Source of the DNA: Deltaproteobacteria bacterium
Lineage (GTDB): Bacteria; Desulfobacterota; Desulfuromonadia; Geobacterales; DSM-12255
Reading direction: 5' to 3'
NCBI GenBank assembly: GCA_021849045.1
Contig: JAJZTK010000010.1
Coordinates: 1 to 52,930, forward strand
DNA: 52,930 nucleotides
The notes beneath the pieces were generated by a model that made no database searches, was not told the origin of the DNA, and was given only the letters and a program-made list of their open reading frames with translations. Of this stretch, positions 33,720-42,395 are shown one piece after another. A program made the translations under genes and the position numbers. The first letter of the stretch is position 1. Each line of letters opens with the position of its first letter.

Positions 33720-34325
33720 ATGCTGACCACCAAGGAAGCAATCGAAGAGCGACGCAGTATCCGCAAGTTCAAGCCGGAGCCGGTCCCGGATGAACTGCTG
33801 GCAGAACTTCTGGATGCAGCCAGACTGGCTCCTTCCGGGTGCAACGCCCAACCGTGGCGCTTCAAGATCGTCAAGGACGATGAAACGAAAAAGAAGCTGG
33901 CACTGGCGGCCTTTGACCAGCCGTTCATCGCGGCGGCGCCGGTGGTGCTCGTCTGCTGCGCCGACATCAGGGGGTACGTGGAAGGGATGGTCTCCAGCAC
34001 CGAAGACCTCGGCAGGATAGGCGCGGTCGAGGAGCGGGTGGTCAAGATCATTCTGAAGGCATCGGACAGGATGAGCGAGATGCCGCTGGAGCAGATCGGC
34101 CCCCGCATTGCCTTGAACGTCGCCATTGCGGTGGAACATATCGCCTTGCGCGCCCTCGATTTCGGTCTGGGGAGCTGCTGGATCAGGCTCTTTGATGAAC
34201 CGTCGATAAAGGGGATCTTCGGCTGGGACGACAATCTGCACGTCGTAGCCCTCCTGCCGCTCGGCTATCCGGCCGAGGCGCCACTGCCGAGAAAGCGGCG
34301 GGCACTGGCGGAGATCCTGCTGTAG
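33720..34325 (+). CDS. Nitroreductase-family flavoprotein
   Basis: A 201-residue FMN-dependent oxidoreductase of the nitroreductase family. The N-terminal FMN-phosphate site ERRSIRKFKPEPVP, followed by DAARLAPSGCNAQPWRF, is diagnostic. The central helix IALNVAIAVEHIALRALDFGLGSCWI and C-terminal LLPLGYPAEAP are also typical. The ATG at 33720 has GAGGT upstream, better than the GTG at 33690. The physiological substrate cannot be assigned. Confidence 0.9.
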   Translation: MLTTKEAIEERRSIRKFKPEPVPDELLAELLDAARLAPSGCNAQPWRFKIVKDDETKKKLALAAFDQPFIAAAPVVLVCCADIRGYVEGMVSSTEDLGRIGAVEERVVKIILKASDRMSEMPLEQIGPRIALNVAIAVEHIALRALDFGLGSCWIRLFDEPSIKGIFGWDDNLHVVALLPLGYPAEAPLPRKRRALAEILL

Positions 34326-34403
34326 GAAGGCGTTCGGGCTGGAATGCCAGCTGCCTGGTACCCCGGAACATTATTTGTTTCGAATTGCTGAACTCGAATC
34401 AAT

Positions 34404-34511
34404 TCCCTCCCCCCTGGCGGGGGAGGGTGAGGGGGGGGAAAATTGCCATTACCTCGGCCAGTTGCAGCTTCACCCACCCTCCAACCCCCTCCCGTCAAGG
34501 GAGGGGGAGTT
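34404..34511. repeat. REP/BIME-like pair of GC-rich palindromes
   Basis: Two copies of a C-run/G-run palindrome in opposite orientation: CCCTCCCCCCTGGCGGGGG and its GAGGGTGAGGGG tail at 34404-34439, and the inverted copy CACCCTCCAACCCCC / CCGTCAAGGGAGGGGG at 34471-34511. A 31-base AT-richer core separates them. The layout is that of repetitive extragenic palindromes grouped head to tail. It fills most of the 304-base gene-free stretch 34326-34629, which otherwise holds only the leader of the next gene. Confidence 0.7.
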
Positions 34512-34629
34512 TGCGAAATTAAAAGTGTTACAGTGTACTAGCCCCCAATGCCTGCCTGCGTGTGACTCCGCGTACGGCATTCACGGGAAAAGGGAGTTTA
34601 GACAATCACTCCAAGGAGAGAAGAAAATT

Positions 34630-35088
34630 ATGAATGAAATTCTGAGCGGTTTCCCCGTTGTCGTGGCGTTTCCGATTGCATGGGGAGAGATGGATGCCCA
34701 ACAGCACGTCAACAATGTCGTCTACTTTCGCTACATCGAGAATGCCCGCATAGCGTATTACGATAAGATCGGGGCCTGGAAGATGATGGAAGAGTCCGGG
34801 ATAGGAACGGTTCTGGCTTCAACCCAGTGCAGATACAGAATCCCGCTGACCTATCCCGACACCGTTTCGGTGGGGGCAAAAGTCACGAAGGTCGAAGCGG
34901 ATCGCTTCACGATGGAATATCGTGTGGTGAGCCACCGGTTGGGCAAGCTCGCGGCAGAGGGGAAAGGGGTGCTGGTAACCTTCGATTTCCGGGAGAACAG
35001 GAAGACTCCCTTGCCGGAAGAGCTGAGAACAAACATTTCTTCCCTGGAAGCCACGGTCGTGGAGCCAGCCGGGGCCCATGGCGAGTAA
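34630..35088 (+). CDS. 4HBT-type acyl-CoA thioesterase
   Basis: A 152-residue single hotdog domain of the 4-hydroxybenzoyl-CoA thioesterase/YbgC type. The catalytic-region signature is WGEMDAQQHVNNVVYFRYIENARIAYYDKIG, with the Asp and His-Val-Asn-Asn typical of the family. AAGGAGAG precedes the ATG at 34630; a frame extending to 34375 runs through the repeat pair and is not coding. A YkgJ-type gene follows after 20 bases. Confidence 0.88.
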   Translation: MNEILSGFPVVVAFPIAWGEMDAQQHVNNVVYFRYIENARIAYYDKIGAWKMMEESGIGTVLASTQCRYRIPLTYPDTVSVGAKVTKVEADRFTMEYRVVSHRLGKLAAEGKGVLVTFDFRENRKTPLPEELRTNISSLEATVVEPAGAHGE

Positions 35089-35108
35089 CCGCAGCAGGAA
35101 AGTCCACA

Positions 35109-35807
35109 ATGCAGACGACCCTTGCCGCATATGGCGCCCTATTGAGAGAGGTTGACCGCTGGTTCGCCGGCTGCCTGGAGCACCACCCCGGTGAAATCTC
35201 CTGCACCAGCGGCTGCAGCGACTGCTGCTGCAGCCTGTTCGACATCACCCTGCTGGATGCCTGGAATCTGAAGAGTGGCTTCGACCTGTTGCCGGACGAG
35301 CTTCGCCGCCCTGTGATTGCCAAGGCAGAGTCGAGACTGGCCGGACTCCATCAGGTCTGGCCCGATTTCGAAGCGCCCTATATCCTCAATCTGCGGCCGG
35401 AAGAGGAGTGGAACGCTCTCATGTCCGACGAAGATGAGACACCCTGCCCGCTCCTGGCCGACAACGGCACCTGCCTCGTCTACGACCACCGCCCCATGAC
35501 CTGCCGCCTGCACGGCCTGCCGCTGATCGACGGCTCCGGCGAGATCATGCATGACGAGTGGTGCACCATGAATTTTACCGGATGCAACGACCCGCTGACG
35601 CTGCCCGGTCTGGCCGGAGAATTCGAGCGGCTCTTTCGTGAAGAGGTACGTCTCGGCCGTCAGTTTACCGGCCAACTGCTGGGCAAAGTGGTCCATGAAC
35701 TGGACACCTTCATTCCGACAGCCCTGTTGGTTGATTTCACTCGGTTTGACTGGGGTGGGTGGTGGCAAAGACACCGCGACCGGATTATGCGGTTGCAGCA
35801 GCCCTGA
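35109..35807 (+). CDS. YkgJ-family cysteine-cluster protein
   Basis: A 232-residue protein with the CxxCxxCC-type cluster in TSGCSDCCCSLFD at about residue 33-45. A second Cys region follows: CPLLADNGTCLVYDHRPMTCRLHG, the zinc/iron-sulfur binding layout of the YkgJ (UPF0153) family. The function is unknown. AGGAAAG lies upstream of the ATG. It is in tandem with the thioesterase gene and ends 9 bases before the convergent mutL stop codon. Confidence 0.85.
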   Translation: MQTTLAAYGALLREVDRWFAGCLEHHPGEISCTSGCSDCCCSLFDITLLDAWNLKSGFDLLPDELRRPVIAKAESRLAGLHQVWPDFEAPYILNLRPEEEWNALMSDEDETPCPLLADNGTCLVYDHRPMTCRLHGLPLIDGSGEIMHDEWCTMNFTGCNDPLTLPGLAGEFERLFREEVRLGRQFTGQLLGKVVHELDTFIPTALLVDFTRFDWGGWWQRHRDRIMRLQQP

Positions 35808-35816
35808 AATGGACTT

Positions 35817-37688
35817 TCAGGTGCGCTTGAACATCTTCTCGATTTCGGCAAGGGTTATGGTCGCGATGACCGGGCGGCCATGGGGGCAGCGGGTGGCAAA
35901 GTCGATGGCGTCCATCTGCCGGAAGAGCTCCCGGATCTCTATTACCGAAAGGCTCTGCCGGCCGCGCACCACGCTGTGACAGGCGATGGTGGCGAGCAAC
36001 CCCTCGACCAGATCGGCCATGGAGCGGCTGCGGCCAATCCCCTGCAATTCCTCCAGCATGTCGAGCACGGTCCGGTCGGCGGGGAGGCGGGCGATCAGCC
36101 GCGGCACCGCCTTGAGCAGCCAGGTATTGCCGCCGAAATGGTCCAACTCGAATCCGAGACGAAGGAACTCCTCAGAGTGCTCCCGGGCGGTCGCACTCTG
36201 GGCAGGCGAAAGCTCCAGGGTCTCGGGAAACAGCAGCCCCTGCCGCTCGATCCCACCCGAGGCATATTCGGCGCGCAGCCGCTCGAACGCGACCCGCTCA
36301 TGGGCCGCATGCTGGTCGATCATGACCAGATCATCACCTTGCTGGCAGACGAGATAGGCGGCATTGAACTGACCGATGACGGTCAGGGAGGAAAAGTAGC
36401 CCGCTTCCGGGCACGCCTCGCTGGCTGGCTGCTCCGGCAGTGCCACATCTGCCGCGGCACGTTCGGGCTCTTGAGTAGAGAGCGGCCGGTGTTCAACAGT
36501 TGCCGGCGGCTGCACCCGGGGCTCCGGTTTTATGGTGCCGCCAGTGGGCTGCCCGCCTGACCATCCCCGTGGAAAAGATTCCTGGCGGTGGGGTGTCTGC
36601 GCATAGCTCTGGAGCGCATCCCGTACCCCGGCCACCATCTCCCGACTGACAGAGGCCGACGCGTTGTCGCCGGACTCACGCCTGCCGTCCGCAAGCCAGG
36701 GAGCGGAGCGAATGGCAGCCTCAATGCCCCCCAGGATGATGTCGTGCACCCGCCCCTGCTCCCGGAACCGGACTTCATGCTTGGTGGGATGCACATTGAC
36801 GTCCACATCCCCCGGCGGCAGGTCAATAAACAGGACAACGACCGGGTAGCGACCCCGCTCCAGGACCTGACGGTACCCCTGGAGGACGGCATGCTGCACC
36901 ACCCGGTCCCGCACAAAGCGGCCGTTGATATAGGTGTACAGGGCGCTGGCCGACGAGCGACTGCTGGCAGGACCACCCACCAGCCCATGCACCGACACCG
37001 ATTCGTCGCAATAATCGAAATGGTAGAGATCACTGGCCAGTCGTTTGCCCAAGAGCTCCGCCGCGCGGCTCTGCAGTGTGCCGGGAAGGGCACGGAATAC
37101 CATTTTACCGTCGTTCAGATAGGTAAACCGGACATCGGACCTGGAGAGGGCAAGCCTGGTGAGAAACTCCCCCACATGACCGGCCTCGGTCTCAGGGCTT
37201 TTCATGAACTTGAGCCGGGCGGGGGTATTGAAAAAGAGGTTGCGCACCGCGATGACGGTCCCCTCGGCCATGCCGAACTCCTTTACCTCCCTGATCCGCC
37301 CCCCCTCGGCGTAAATCTCCGTTCCGGCCAGGCTTCCCCGCTCACGGCTCTGAATGGTAAAGCGCGAAACCGAGGCGATGGAAGGAAGTGCCTCCCCCCG
37401 GAACCCCAGCGTGCCCAGATTGAACAGGTCGCTGTCGCTGGCGATCTTGCTCGTGGCATGTCGCTCCAGCGCCAGAAGGGCATCATCTCCGGACATCCCT
37501 GAACCGTTGTCCGTCACCCTGATGAGACGCTTCCCCCCCCCCTCGATCTCGGCAACGATATCGGTACTCCCCGCATCCAGGGCATTTTCCACCAGCTCCT
37601 TGACAACCGACGCCGGACGCTCCACCACCTCGCCAGCAGCGATCTTGTTCGTGATTGACTCGGGCAGTATCCTGATACGGGCGGCCAC
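35817..37688 (-). CDS. mutL: DNA mismatch repair protein MutL (endonuclease-competent)
   Basis: Mismatch-repair coordinator, 623 residues. GHKL ATPase motifs are at the N-terminus: ERPASVVKELVENALDAGS, DNGSGM and TSKI/GFRGEALPSI. The C-terminal domain has the endonuclease metal motif DQHAAHERVAFE (D458 onward), ACHSVVRG and CPHGRP, so it should nick DNA, unlike E. coli MutL. The start is GTG 37688, with AAGGAG 6 bases upstream. No mutS is in the window. The yjfB-like gene upstream ends in its own terminator. Confidence 0.96.
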   Translation of the reverse strand: MAARIRILPESITNKIAAGEVVERPASVVKELVENALDAGSTDIVAEIEGGGKRLIRVTDNGSGMSGDDALLALERHATSKIASDSDLFNLGTLGFRGEALPSIASVSRFTIQSRERGSLAGTEIYAEGGRIREVKEFGMAEGTVIAVRNLFFNTPARLKFMKSPETEAGHVGEFLTRLALSRSDVRFTYLNDGKMVFRALPGTLQSRAAELLGKRLASDLYHFDYCDESVSVHGLVGGPASSRSSASALYTYINGRFVRDRVVQHAVLQGYRQVLERGRYPVVVLFIDLPPGDVDVNVHPTKHEVRFREQGRVHDIILGGIEAAIRSAPWLADGRRESGDNASASVSREMVAGVRDALQSYAQTPHRQESFPRGWSGGQPTGGTIKPEPRVQPPATVEHRPLSTQEPERAAADVALPEQPASEACPEAGYFSSLTVIGQFNAAYLVCQQGDDLVMIDQHAAHERVAFERLRAEYASGGIERQGLLFPETLELSPAQSATAREHSEEFLRLGFELDHFGGNTWLLKAVPRLIARLPADRTVLDMLEELQGIGRSRSMADLVEGLLATIACHSVVRGRQSLSVIEIRELFRQMDAIDFATRCPHGRPVIATITLAEIEKMFKRT

Positions 37689-37724
37689 GCTAACTCCTTG
37701 GTGATGATGGTCTGAATCAAGTAC

Positions 37725-37755
37725 AAAAAAAAGCCGGAACCACGGGTTCCGGCTT
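37725..37755 (-). terminator. Intrinsic terminator of the yjfB-like gene
   Basis: On the minus strand an 11-bp stem AAGCCGGAACC / GGTTCCGGCTT with loop cgt is followed by eight T. It lies between the yjfB-like gene and mutL. Confidence 0.9.
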
Positions 37756-37810
37756 ATCATGAGGCTGCAAACGTTGCAATAGTTTCTTGTTGGACTGCCG
37801 AAGAAGGCTT

Positions 37811-38002
37811 CTACGCGTAGGTTGAAAAACCGCCTTTTTCGCTTTGTTGAGGGGGTGCCACGTTCTCGGAGTTCTTGGCCAGCATGGTGGCAACCTGATT
37901 CTGCGCATCGGCACTCTGTTTGAGTGCCACCACACCAAGCTGGGAGTTGTTCATCTGGTCGCGCAGATAGAGGGCTTGGTTCGCTACTGAAGTGATTTCC
38001 AT
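37811..38002 (-). CDS. YjfB-like putative motility protein
   Basis: A 63-residue protein, MEITSVANQALYLRDQMNN then SQLGVVALKQSADAQNQVATMLAKN, matching the small YjfB-type putative motility family found near flagellar genes. It is predicted mostly helical, with heptad-like spacing similar to flagellin or hook-associated terminal helices. GGGAGG precedes the ATG, and a sigma-28-like promoter lies about 40 bases upstream. The molecular role is unknown. Confidence 0.75.
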   Translation of the reverse strand: MEITSVANQALYLRDQMNNSQLGVVALKQSADAQNQVATMLAKNSENVAPPQQSEKGGFSTYA

Positions 38003-38037
38003 GGCATTACACCTCCCATTTGCAGCCTACAGGAACA

Positions 38038-38065
38038 TTATCGAGCCCTGCAAGAACATTCTTTA
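38038..38065 (-). promoter_or_regulatory. Sigma-28-like promoter of the yjfB-like gene
   Basis: On the minus strand TAAA (38065-38062), a 16-base spacer and CTCGATAA (38045-38038). The consensus is TAAA-N15-GCCGATAA; six of eight -10 bases match and the spacer is one base longer than ideal. Confidence 0.5.
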
Positions 38066-38191
38066 GAAATAAATCCCGGATCTGAAAAGGCGGCCAAATA
38101 ATTAGCCACCAACGCCTAATTATTCAGCAGCACAAAGGTATAAACATCCCCACGCCCACTAAAATTATCATATATTCAGCATGTTGCAACT

Positions 38192-38207
38192 TGGCAAAGT
38201 CATTGCT
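38192..38207 (+). promoter_or_regulatory. Sigma-54 promoter of amt
   Basis: TGGCA at 38192-38196 and TTGCT at 38203-38207 place GG and GC exactly 12 bases apart, matching TGGCAC-N5-TTGCW. It lies 54 bases before the amt start. Nitrogen control through NtrC would be expected. Confidence 0.8.
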
Positions 38208-38261
38208 TATCCCTCACAGATTTTCCAACGACGGAAAAGACGCTACCAATGGAGGTAAGCA

Positions 38262-39479
38262 ATGGACGTGTCAATGATGACAACGCTGCGCGCCAGCACG
38301 GATGTACTTTTTCTCATGCTCGGTGCCGTCATGGTCTTTGCCATGCATGCCGGATTCGCCTTTCTGGAGGTGGGGACGGTACGCAAGAAGAACCAGGTCA
38401 ACGCCTTCGTAAAAATCCTCACCGACTGGGCAGTTTCCACCGTTGTCTATTTCCTGATCGGGTTTCCCCTCGCCTACGGCATTTCCTTTTTCAAACCCGC
38501 GGACCAGTTAATGGCGGGCAACCAGGGATATGAACTGGTGCACTACTTCTTCCTGCTCTGCTTTGCCGCCTGCATACCGGCCATCATCTCCGGCGGGATC
38601 GCCGAACGCGCGAAATTCTGGCCACAGGTCTTGGCCGGCGCTATCTTTGCCGGGGTGACCTACCCACTCTTCGAATCGTTTGTCTGGGGCAAGAACTCCT
38701 CAATCCTGCAGGACCTGTGCAAACGGATCGGCGGTGCGGAATTCCACGACTATGCGGGATCGGTTGTCGTGCACTCCCTGGGCGGCTGGCTAGCCCTGCC
38801 GGCAGTCATGATCCTGGGGCCGCGCATGGGTCGCTACCTCCGGGGGAAATCACACCCGATCCCCATCAGCAGCATTCCCTTTCTGGCCCTCGGTTCCTGG
38901 GTGCTGGCGATAGGCTGGTTCGGGTTCAATGTCATGAGCGCCGGCCACTTGGACAAGATATCCGGCCTGGTTGCCGTAAACTCGCTTCTGGCAATGGTTG
39001 GCGGGATACTGGTCGCAGTACTGATCAGCAAGTGCGATCCGGGTTTTGCCCACAACGGTGCACTTGCCGGGCTGATTGCCGTCTGTGCCGGAAGCGACGT
39101 CATGCATCCACTCGGTGCGTTCGTCACCGGAGGGATCGCTTCTCTCATCTTCGTATACGGGTTTCAGTTGGAGCAGGAAAAACTCAAGATCGACGATGTC
39201 CTCGGCGTCTGGCCGCTCCATGGGATTATTGGCTCGTGGGGTGGAATCGCCGCCGGCTTCTTCGGCCTCAAGGAACTGGGAGGGATGGGTGGGGTCTCTC
39301 TCCTGTCACAGTGCATAGGGACCGTTGCCGCCATTCTGTTTGCCCTCGCGAATGCCTTCCTGGTCTACGGCATTCTGGCGAAAACCGCGGGTATCCGTCT
39401 CAGCGACGAAGAGGAGTTTGCCGGCGCCGACCTGAGCATCCACTCCATTGGCGCTTATCCGGAAGAGCACGTGCGCTAG
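38262..39479 (+). CDS. amt: Ammonium transporter (Amt family)
   Basis: An inner-membrane ammonium channel/transporter of 405 residues with about eleven membrane segments. The key Asp and first pore His lie in EFHDYAGSVVVHSLGGW, and the second pore His is in VWPLHGIIGSWGG. It belongs to the shorter Amt branch without a cleaved signal peptide. A GGAGGT site precedes the ATG at 38262. No glnK gene is adjacent, which is unusual for amt. A terminator follows. Confidence 0.94.
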   Translation: MDVSMMTTLRASTDVLFLMLGAVMVFAMHAGFAFLEVGTVRKKNQVNAFVKILTDWAVSTVVYFLIGFPLAYGISFFKPADQLMAGNQGYELVHYFFLLCFAACIPAIISGGIAERAKFWPQVLAGAIFAGVTYPLFESFVWGKNSSILQDLCKRIGGAEFHDYAGSVVVHSLGGWLALPAVMILGPRMGRYLRGKSHPIPISSIPFLALGSWVLAIGWFGFNVMSAGHLDKISGLVAVNSLLAMVGGILVAVLISKCDPGFAHNGALAGLIAVCAGSDVMHPLGAFVTGGIASLIFVYGFQLEQEKLKIDDVLGVWPLHGIIGSWGGIAAGFFGLKELGGMGGVSLLSQCIGTVAAILFALANAFLVYGILAKTAGIRLSDEEEFAGADLSIHSIGAYPEEHVR

Positions 39480-39503
39480 CCGAATCAACAATGACCTGCA
39501 ACG

Positions 39504-39533
39504 AAAAAAGCCCGCGATCGCGGGCTTTTTTCG
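39504..39533. terminator. Bidirectional terminator between amt and flgM
   Basis: A stem AAAAAAGCCCGCG / CGCGGGCTTTTTT with a 2-base centre. The A and T arms serve both the amt transcript and the convergent flgM transcript. Confidence 0.92.
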
Positions 39534-39556
39534 TTTACTCGTTACCGGCAGATATA

Positions 39557-39880
39557 CTATCCGCTCAGGCCATTCTGAAGGAACGAAAGCATCTTCTGGG
39601 CAACATCCTTGCTGTTCACCTGATATTTCCCCGACTCAACCTGCGCCTTCACAGCCTCCACCCGATCGGCCCGGAAACTTGCTTCCTGCTCCTTCCCCTG
39701 GGACACGGCCTGACTGATTTGCTCAGCAGTCTTGGAAATATCGAGTCGGTCTTTCTCAACCTGCGCCTTGGTGCTGCTCGCTGCTTTCTTATCATCCGGT
39801 TCAACCTGCGGTGGCTGTTCGACCCGCTCGGTGCGGGGGGCCTGCAGTCCGGTCTGCGGTAAATTTCCATCAATTTTCAT
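39557..39880 (-). CDS. flgM: Anti-sigma-28 factor FlgM
   Basis: A 107-residue, largely disordered, charged protein. The C-terminal DRVEAVKAQVESGKYQVNSKDVAQKMLSFL is the FlgM sigma-28-binding region, and VEKDRLDISKTAEQI is the preceding conserved segment. It would hold FliA inactive until the flagellar hook is complete and then be exported. GGGAGG precedes the ATG, and a very good sigma-28 promoter stands 40 bases upstream, giving the expected feedback loop. No other flagellar structural gene is nearby. Confidence 0.9.
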   Translation of the reverse strand: MKIDGNLPQTGLQAPRTERVEQPPQVEPDDKKAASSTKAQVEKDRLDISKTAEQISQAVSQGKEQEASFRADRVEAVKAQVESGKYQVNSKDVAQKMLSFLQNGLSG

Positions 39881-39918
39881 AACGACCCGCCTCCCTTCTC
39901 GCCATATACTGCCATACT

Positions 39919-39945
39919 TTTTCGGCCCGACACCCTAAAACTTTA
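39919..39945 (-). promoter_or_regulatory. Sigma-28 promoter of flgM
   Basis: On the minus strand TAAA (39945-39942), exactly 15 bases, then GCCGAAAA (39926-39919). Consensus is TAAA-N15-GCCGATAA, with one mismatch. Confidence 0.85.
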
Positions 39946-39993
39946 GTCAATCATACGCAGATACATATTATATATATTTAATCAAACTCACAA

Positions 39994-40815
39994 TTACTTG
40001 TCCTGTTTGACCAGTATGAGCACCTCTTCCAATCGGGACGTGTTCACGAACGGACGGAGTTCTATGGTCTGAAAGATGCCATACTCACCTTTGCGCACCA
40101 TGGTCACTTCGCCCACGGGAAGCCCTTTGGGAAAGATCTGACCGACACCGGAAGTGACAATCACGTCACCGACCTTGATATCATCGTCCCGCATGGCAAA
40201 TTCCATTGAACAACGACCATCCCCTTTCCCCTTTACCACGCCGCGCCCCCTTGAGCGCTGTGTAATACCGGCTATCGAACTGGCATGGTCCGTCACCAGC
40301 AGGACCCGCGAACTGCCTGCCGCCACTTTTATGAGCTGACCGACAACACCATTGGCGGCAATCACGGGCATTCCCTCCTGAAGACCATCCACGCTACCGC
40401 GATCGATCAGAATGGTTCTGAACCAGGGGGAGCTGTCCTCGCCGACGACATGCGCTGCCAGGATGGCGTTGGGCTGCCCGGCTTTCAGATTCAGAAGCTT
40501 CTGCAGACGGTCGTTTGCCAGCACTGCCTCCTGATCCTGAATGAGCCTGGAGTTGAGCCTTTTGACAGTCTCCCTGAGCTGCAGATTTTCCTGACGAACC
40601 CCCACCAGATCGATGTAATCATTCCAGATAGTCATAATGCCGCGGTTTACATGGTCAACAACACCGATAACAGGGGCAGTAATGGTAAGAACCGCACGCT
40701 CGAATGGATTTGCCCGTTCCTTGTTTTTCAAATTCAGGGAGTAGAAAATCAGAGCGGCCAGGAAAATGAAGCCGATCAAGACGACAATACGATATTTTTT
40801 AAACTGTTCCCACAT
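39994..40815 (-). CDS. mreC: Rod shape-determining protein MreC
   Basis: A bitopic inner-membrane protein of the elongasome, 273 residues. It has an N-terminal membrane helix (RIVVLIGFIFLAALIFYSL), a coiled coil around residues 70-115 (VRQENLQLRETVKRLNSRL) and a periplasmic beta-barrel domain. That domain contains GSVDGLQEGMPVIAANGVVGQL and VGDVIVTSGVGQIFPKGLPVGEV. mreD does not follow; the next gene on this strand is flgM with its own promoter. A terminator-like hairpin precedes the gene. Confidence 0.95.
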   Translation of the reverse strand: MWEQFKKYRIVVLIGFIFLAALIFYSLNLKNKERANPFERAVLTITAPVIGVVDHVNRGIMTIWNDYIDLVGVRQENLQLRETVKRLNSRLIQDQEAVLANDRLQKLLNLKAGQPNAILAAHVVGEDSSPWFRTILIDRGSVDGLQEGMPVIAANGVVGQLIKVAAGSSRVLLVTDHASSIAGITQRSRGRGVVKGKGDGRCSMEFAMRDDDIKVGDVIVTSGVGQIFPKGLPVGEVTMVRKGEYGIFQTIELRPFVNTSRLEEVLILVKQDK

Positions 40816-40830
40816 GGCAATACCTGAACT

Positions 40831-40864
40831 AAAAACAGATATGGGGGGCCTTCCCGCCCCCCAT
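40831..40864 (-). terminator. Terminator-like hairpin just upstream of mreC
   Basis: On the minus strand the stem ATGGGGGGC / GCCCCCCAT with a 6-base loop is followed by ATCTGTTTTT. It lies only about 15 bases before the mreC start and 53 bases after the epimerase gene, so it may terminate or attenuate read-through from the sugar genes. Confidence 0.7.
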
Positions 40865-40917
40865 GCAGCTGCATCTGTTGCCCCGGGTACCGATGGAACC
40901 CGAGGTAAAACAATCGA

Positions 40918-41409
40918 TCAGTCGAGAATAAACGTTGAGCCCGACTCTTCTTCGTGCCGAATCTCGTCAACCGGGCTGCACTTACCCTCACCCGCGTAAA
41001 GTCGATTGGGGGCGTTGAACACCAGACCGTTTTCCATCCCTATGTTGCGGTAGGCATGGACCACTCCCGGAGGGACAATGACCATCAGGGGGCTGTCAAC
41101 ACCGGCATAGAAGAACTGTTTTACACCACAGGTCGGCGAATCTTCCCGGCTATCCCACAGATAGACCTTGAAATTGGATGGCCCCATAAAGCAGAAATAA
41201 TCGGTCTGATCAACATGTTCGTGGGGTCCGCGGGCAACACCGGGCTGGGTCATGGAAAAGTACGCCATGACCGGCATCTGCTCCGGAGCGGTTTCGTCCG
41301 AACGGAACAGTTCGGCCAGCCAGCCCCGCTCGTCCAGATACTTGGTCAGAGGACGGATCACCACATCGTGAATCTTCCCTTTTTGAAATGTCGTTATCGC
41401 GCCCTTCAA
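40918..41409 (-). CDS. RmlC-like cupin (dTDP-sugar epimerase family)
   Basis: A 163-residue cupin related to dTDP-4-dehydrorhamnose 3,5-epimerase ([45 protein letters not shown]). The catalytic-type His in [10 protein letters not shown] is present, but it is shorter than classical RmlC (about 180) and may be a WbmD/FdtA-like sugar isomerase or epimerase. The start is TTG 41409, with GGAGGAG upstream, overlapping the rfbA stop codon (TTGA). It would use the dTDP-sugar made by RfbA. Confidence 0.78.
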   Translation of the reverse strand: MKGAITTFQKGKIHDVVIRPLTKYLDERGWLAELFRSDETAPEQMPVMAYFSMTQPGVARGPHEHVDQTDYFCFMGPSNFKVYLWDSREDSPTCGVKQFFYAGVDSPLMVIVPPGVVHAYRNIGMENGLVFNAPNRLYAGEGKCSPVDEIRHEEESGSTFILD

Positions 41410-42305
41410 TGTATCTCCTCCAGACCGCACAGATCGGCCTCGTTGTAAACCCGTTGCAGGTACTCCCGGTAACCCGATTTAGGGGTATTTTCGATGATCG
41501 CCGCCATCTGTTGACAGTTGATGTACCCTTTCCGGAGGGAAATCTCCTCAAGGCAGGCAATCTTCAACCCTTGTCTGGCCTCCAGCGTGCCGATGAAATG
41601 ACTCGCCTCCAGAAGACTTTGGTGGGTTCCGGTATCGAGCCAGGCGATTCCCCGCCCGAGCTTTTCCACCCGCAGCTTTCCACGCCGCAGATACTCGAGG
41701 TTCACATCGGTGATCTCCAGTTCGCCGCGGGGGGATGGCTTCATCTCTTTGGCAAGCTGCACCACCGAGCTGTCATAGAGATACAGACCGGGGACAGCAT
41801 AGTTGGTCCTCGGTCTCGCCGGCTTTTCCTCGATGCCGATGGCCTTTCCCCGGCTGTCGAACTCCACCACGCCATACCGTTCGGGATCGTTCACATAGTA
41901 GCCGAAGATGAGCGCGCCATCCGCAAAATCGGTGGCAAGCCGGTCGAGTCCCATCTTGCCGTAGAAGATGTTGTCGCCAAGGATCAGACAGACCGGATCG
42001 CCGGCTATGAACTCCTCGCCGACGATAAAGGCCTGGGCGATCCCCTTCGGCTCGGGCTGAACCTTGTAGCTGAGCTTGACCCCCCAGCGGGAACCGTCCC
42101 CCAGAAGGGACTGAAAACGCGGAGTGTCGTGGGGTGTGGAGATGATCAGGATCTCGTTGATCCCCGCCGTCATCAGGGTGGCGAGGGGGTAATAGATCAT
42201 CGGCTTGTCGTATACCGGTTGCAGCTGCTTGCTGGCCACCAGGGTCAGGGGATACAGCCTGCTTCCCGCCCCGCCGGCCAGGATGATCCCCTTGCGAATA
42301 GTCAT
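41406..42305 (-). CDS. rfbA: Glucose-1-phosphate thymidylyltransferase
   Basis: Makes dTDP-glucose, the first step to dTDP-rhamnose and related surface sugars; 299 residues. The nucleotide-binding signature [35 protein letters not shown] is at the N-terminus, and the product site includes [14 protein letters not shown] and [17 protein letters not shown]. The ATG at 42305 has CGGAG 6 bases upstream. rfbB and rfbD are absent from the window, so dTDP-sugar synthesis must be completed elsewhere. Confidence 0.94.
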   Translation of the reverse strand: MTIRKGIILAGGAGSRLYPLTLVASKQLQPVYDKPMIYYPLATLMTAGINEILIISTPHDTPRFQSLLGDGSRWGVKLSYKVQPEPKGIAQAFIVGEEFIAGDPVCLILGDNIFYGKMGLDRLATDFADGALIFGYYVNDPERYGVVEFDSRGKAIGIEEKPARPRTNYAVPGLYLYDSSVVQLAKEMKPSPRGELEITDVNLEYLRRGKLRVEKLGRGIAWLDTGTHQSLLEASHFIGTLEARQGLKIACLEEISLRKGYINCQQMAAIIENTPKSGYREYLQRVYNEADLCGLEEIH

Positions 42306-42395
42306 GACAGACTCCGTCTCCATAATTTCGAACTATGCGGTTCGCGTACGATTTTTAACATACCCGCCAGACCAGGTCAAACGCAAATCCCGTTG

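Noticed and set aside
34375-34629. N-terminal extension of the 4HBT thioesterase
   Set aside because: The frame runs through the GC-rich repeat pair, and a good ribosome site supports ATG 34630.
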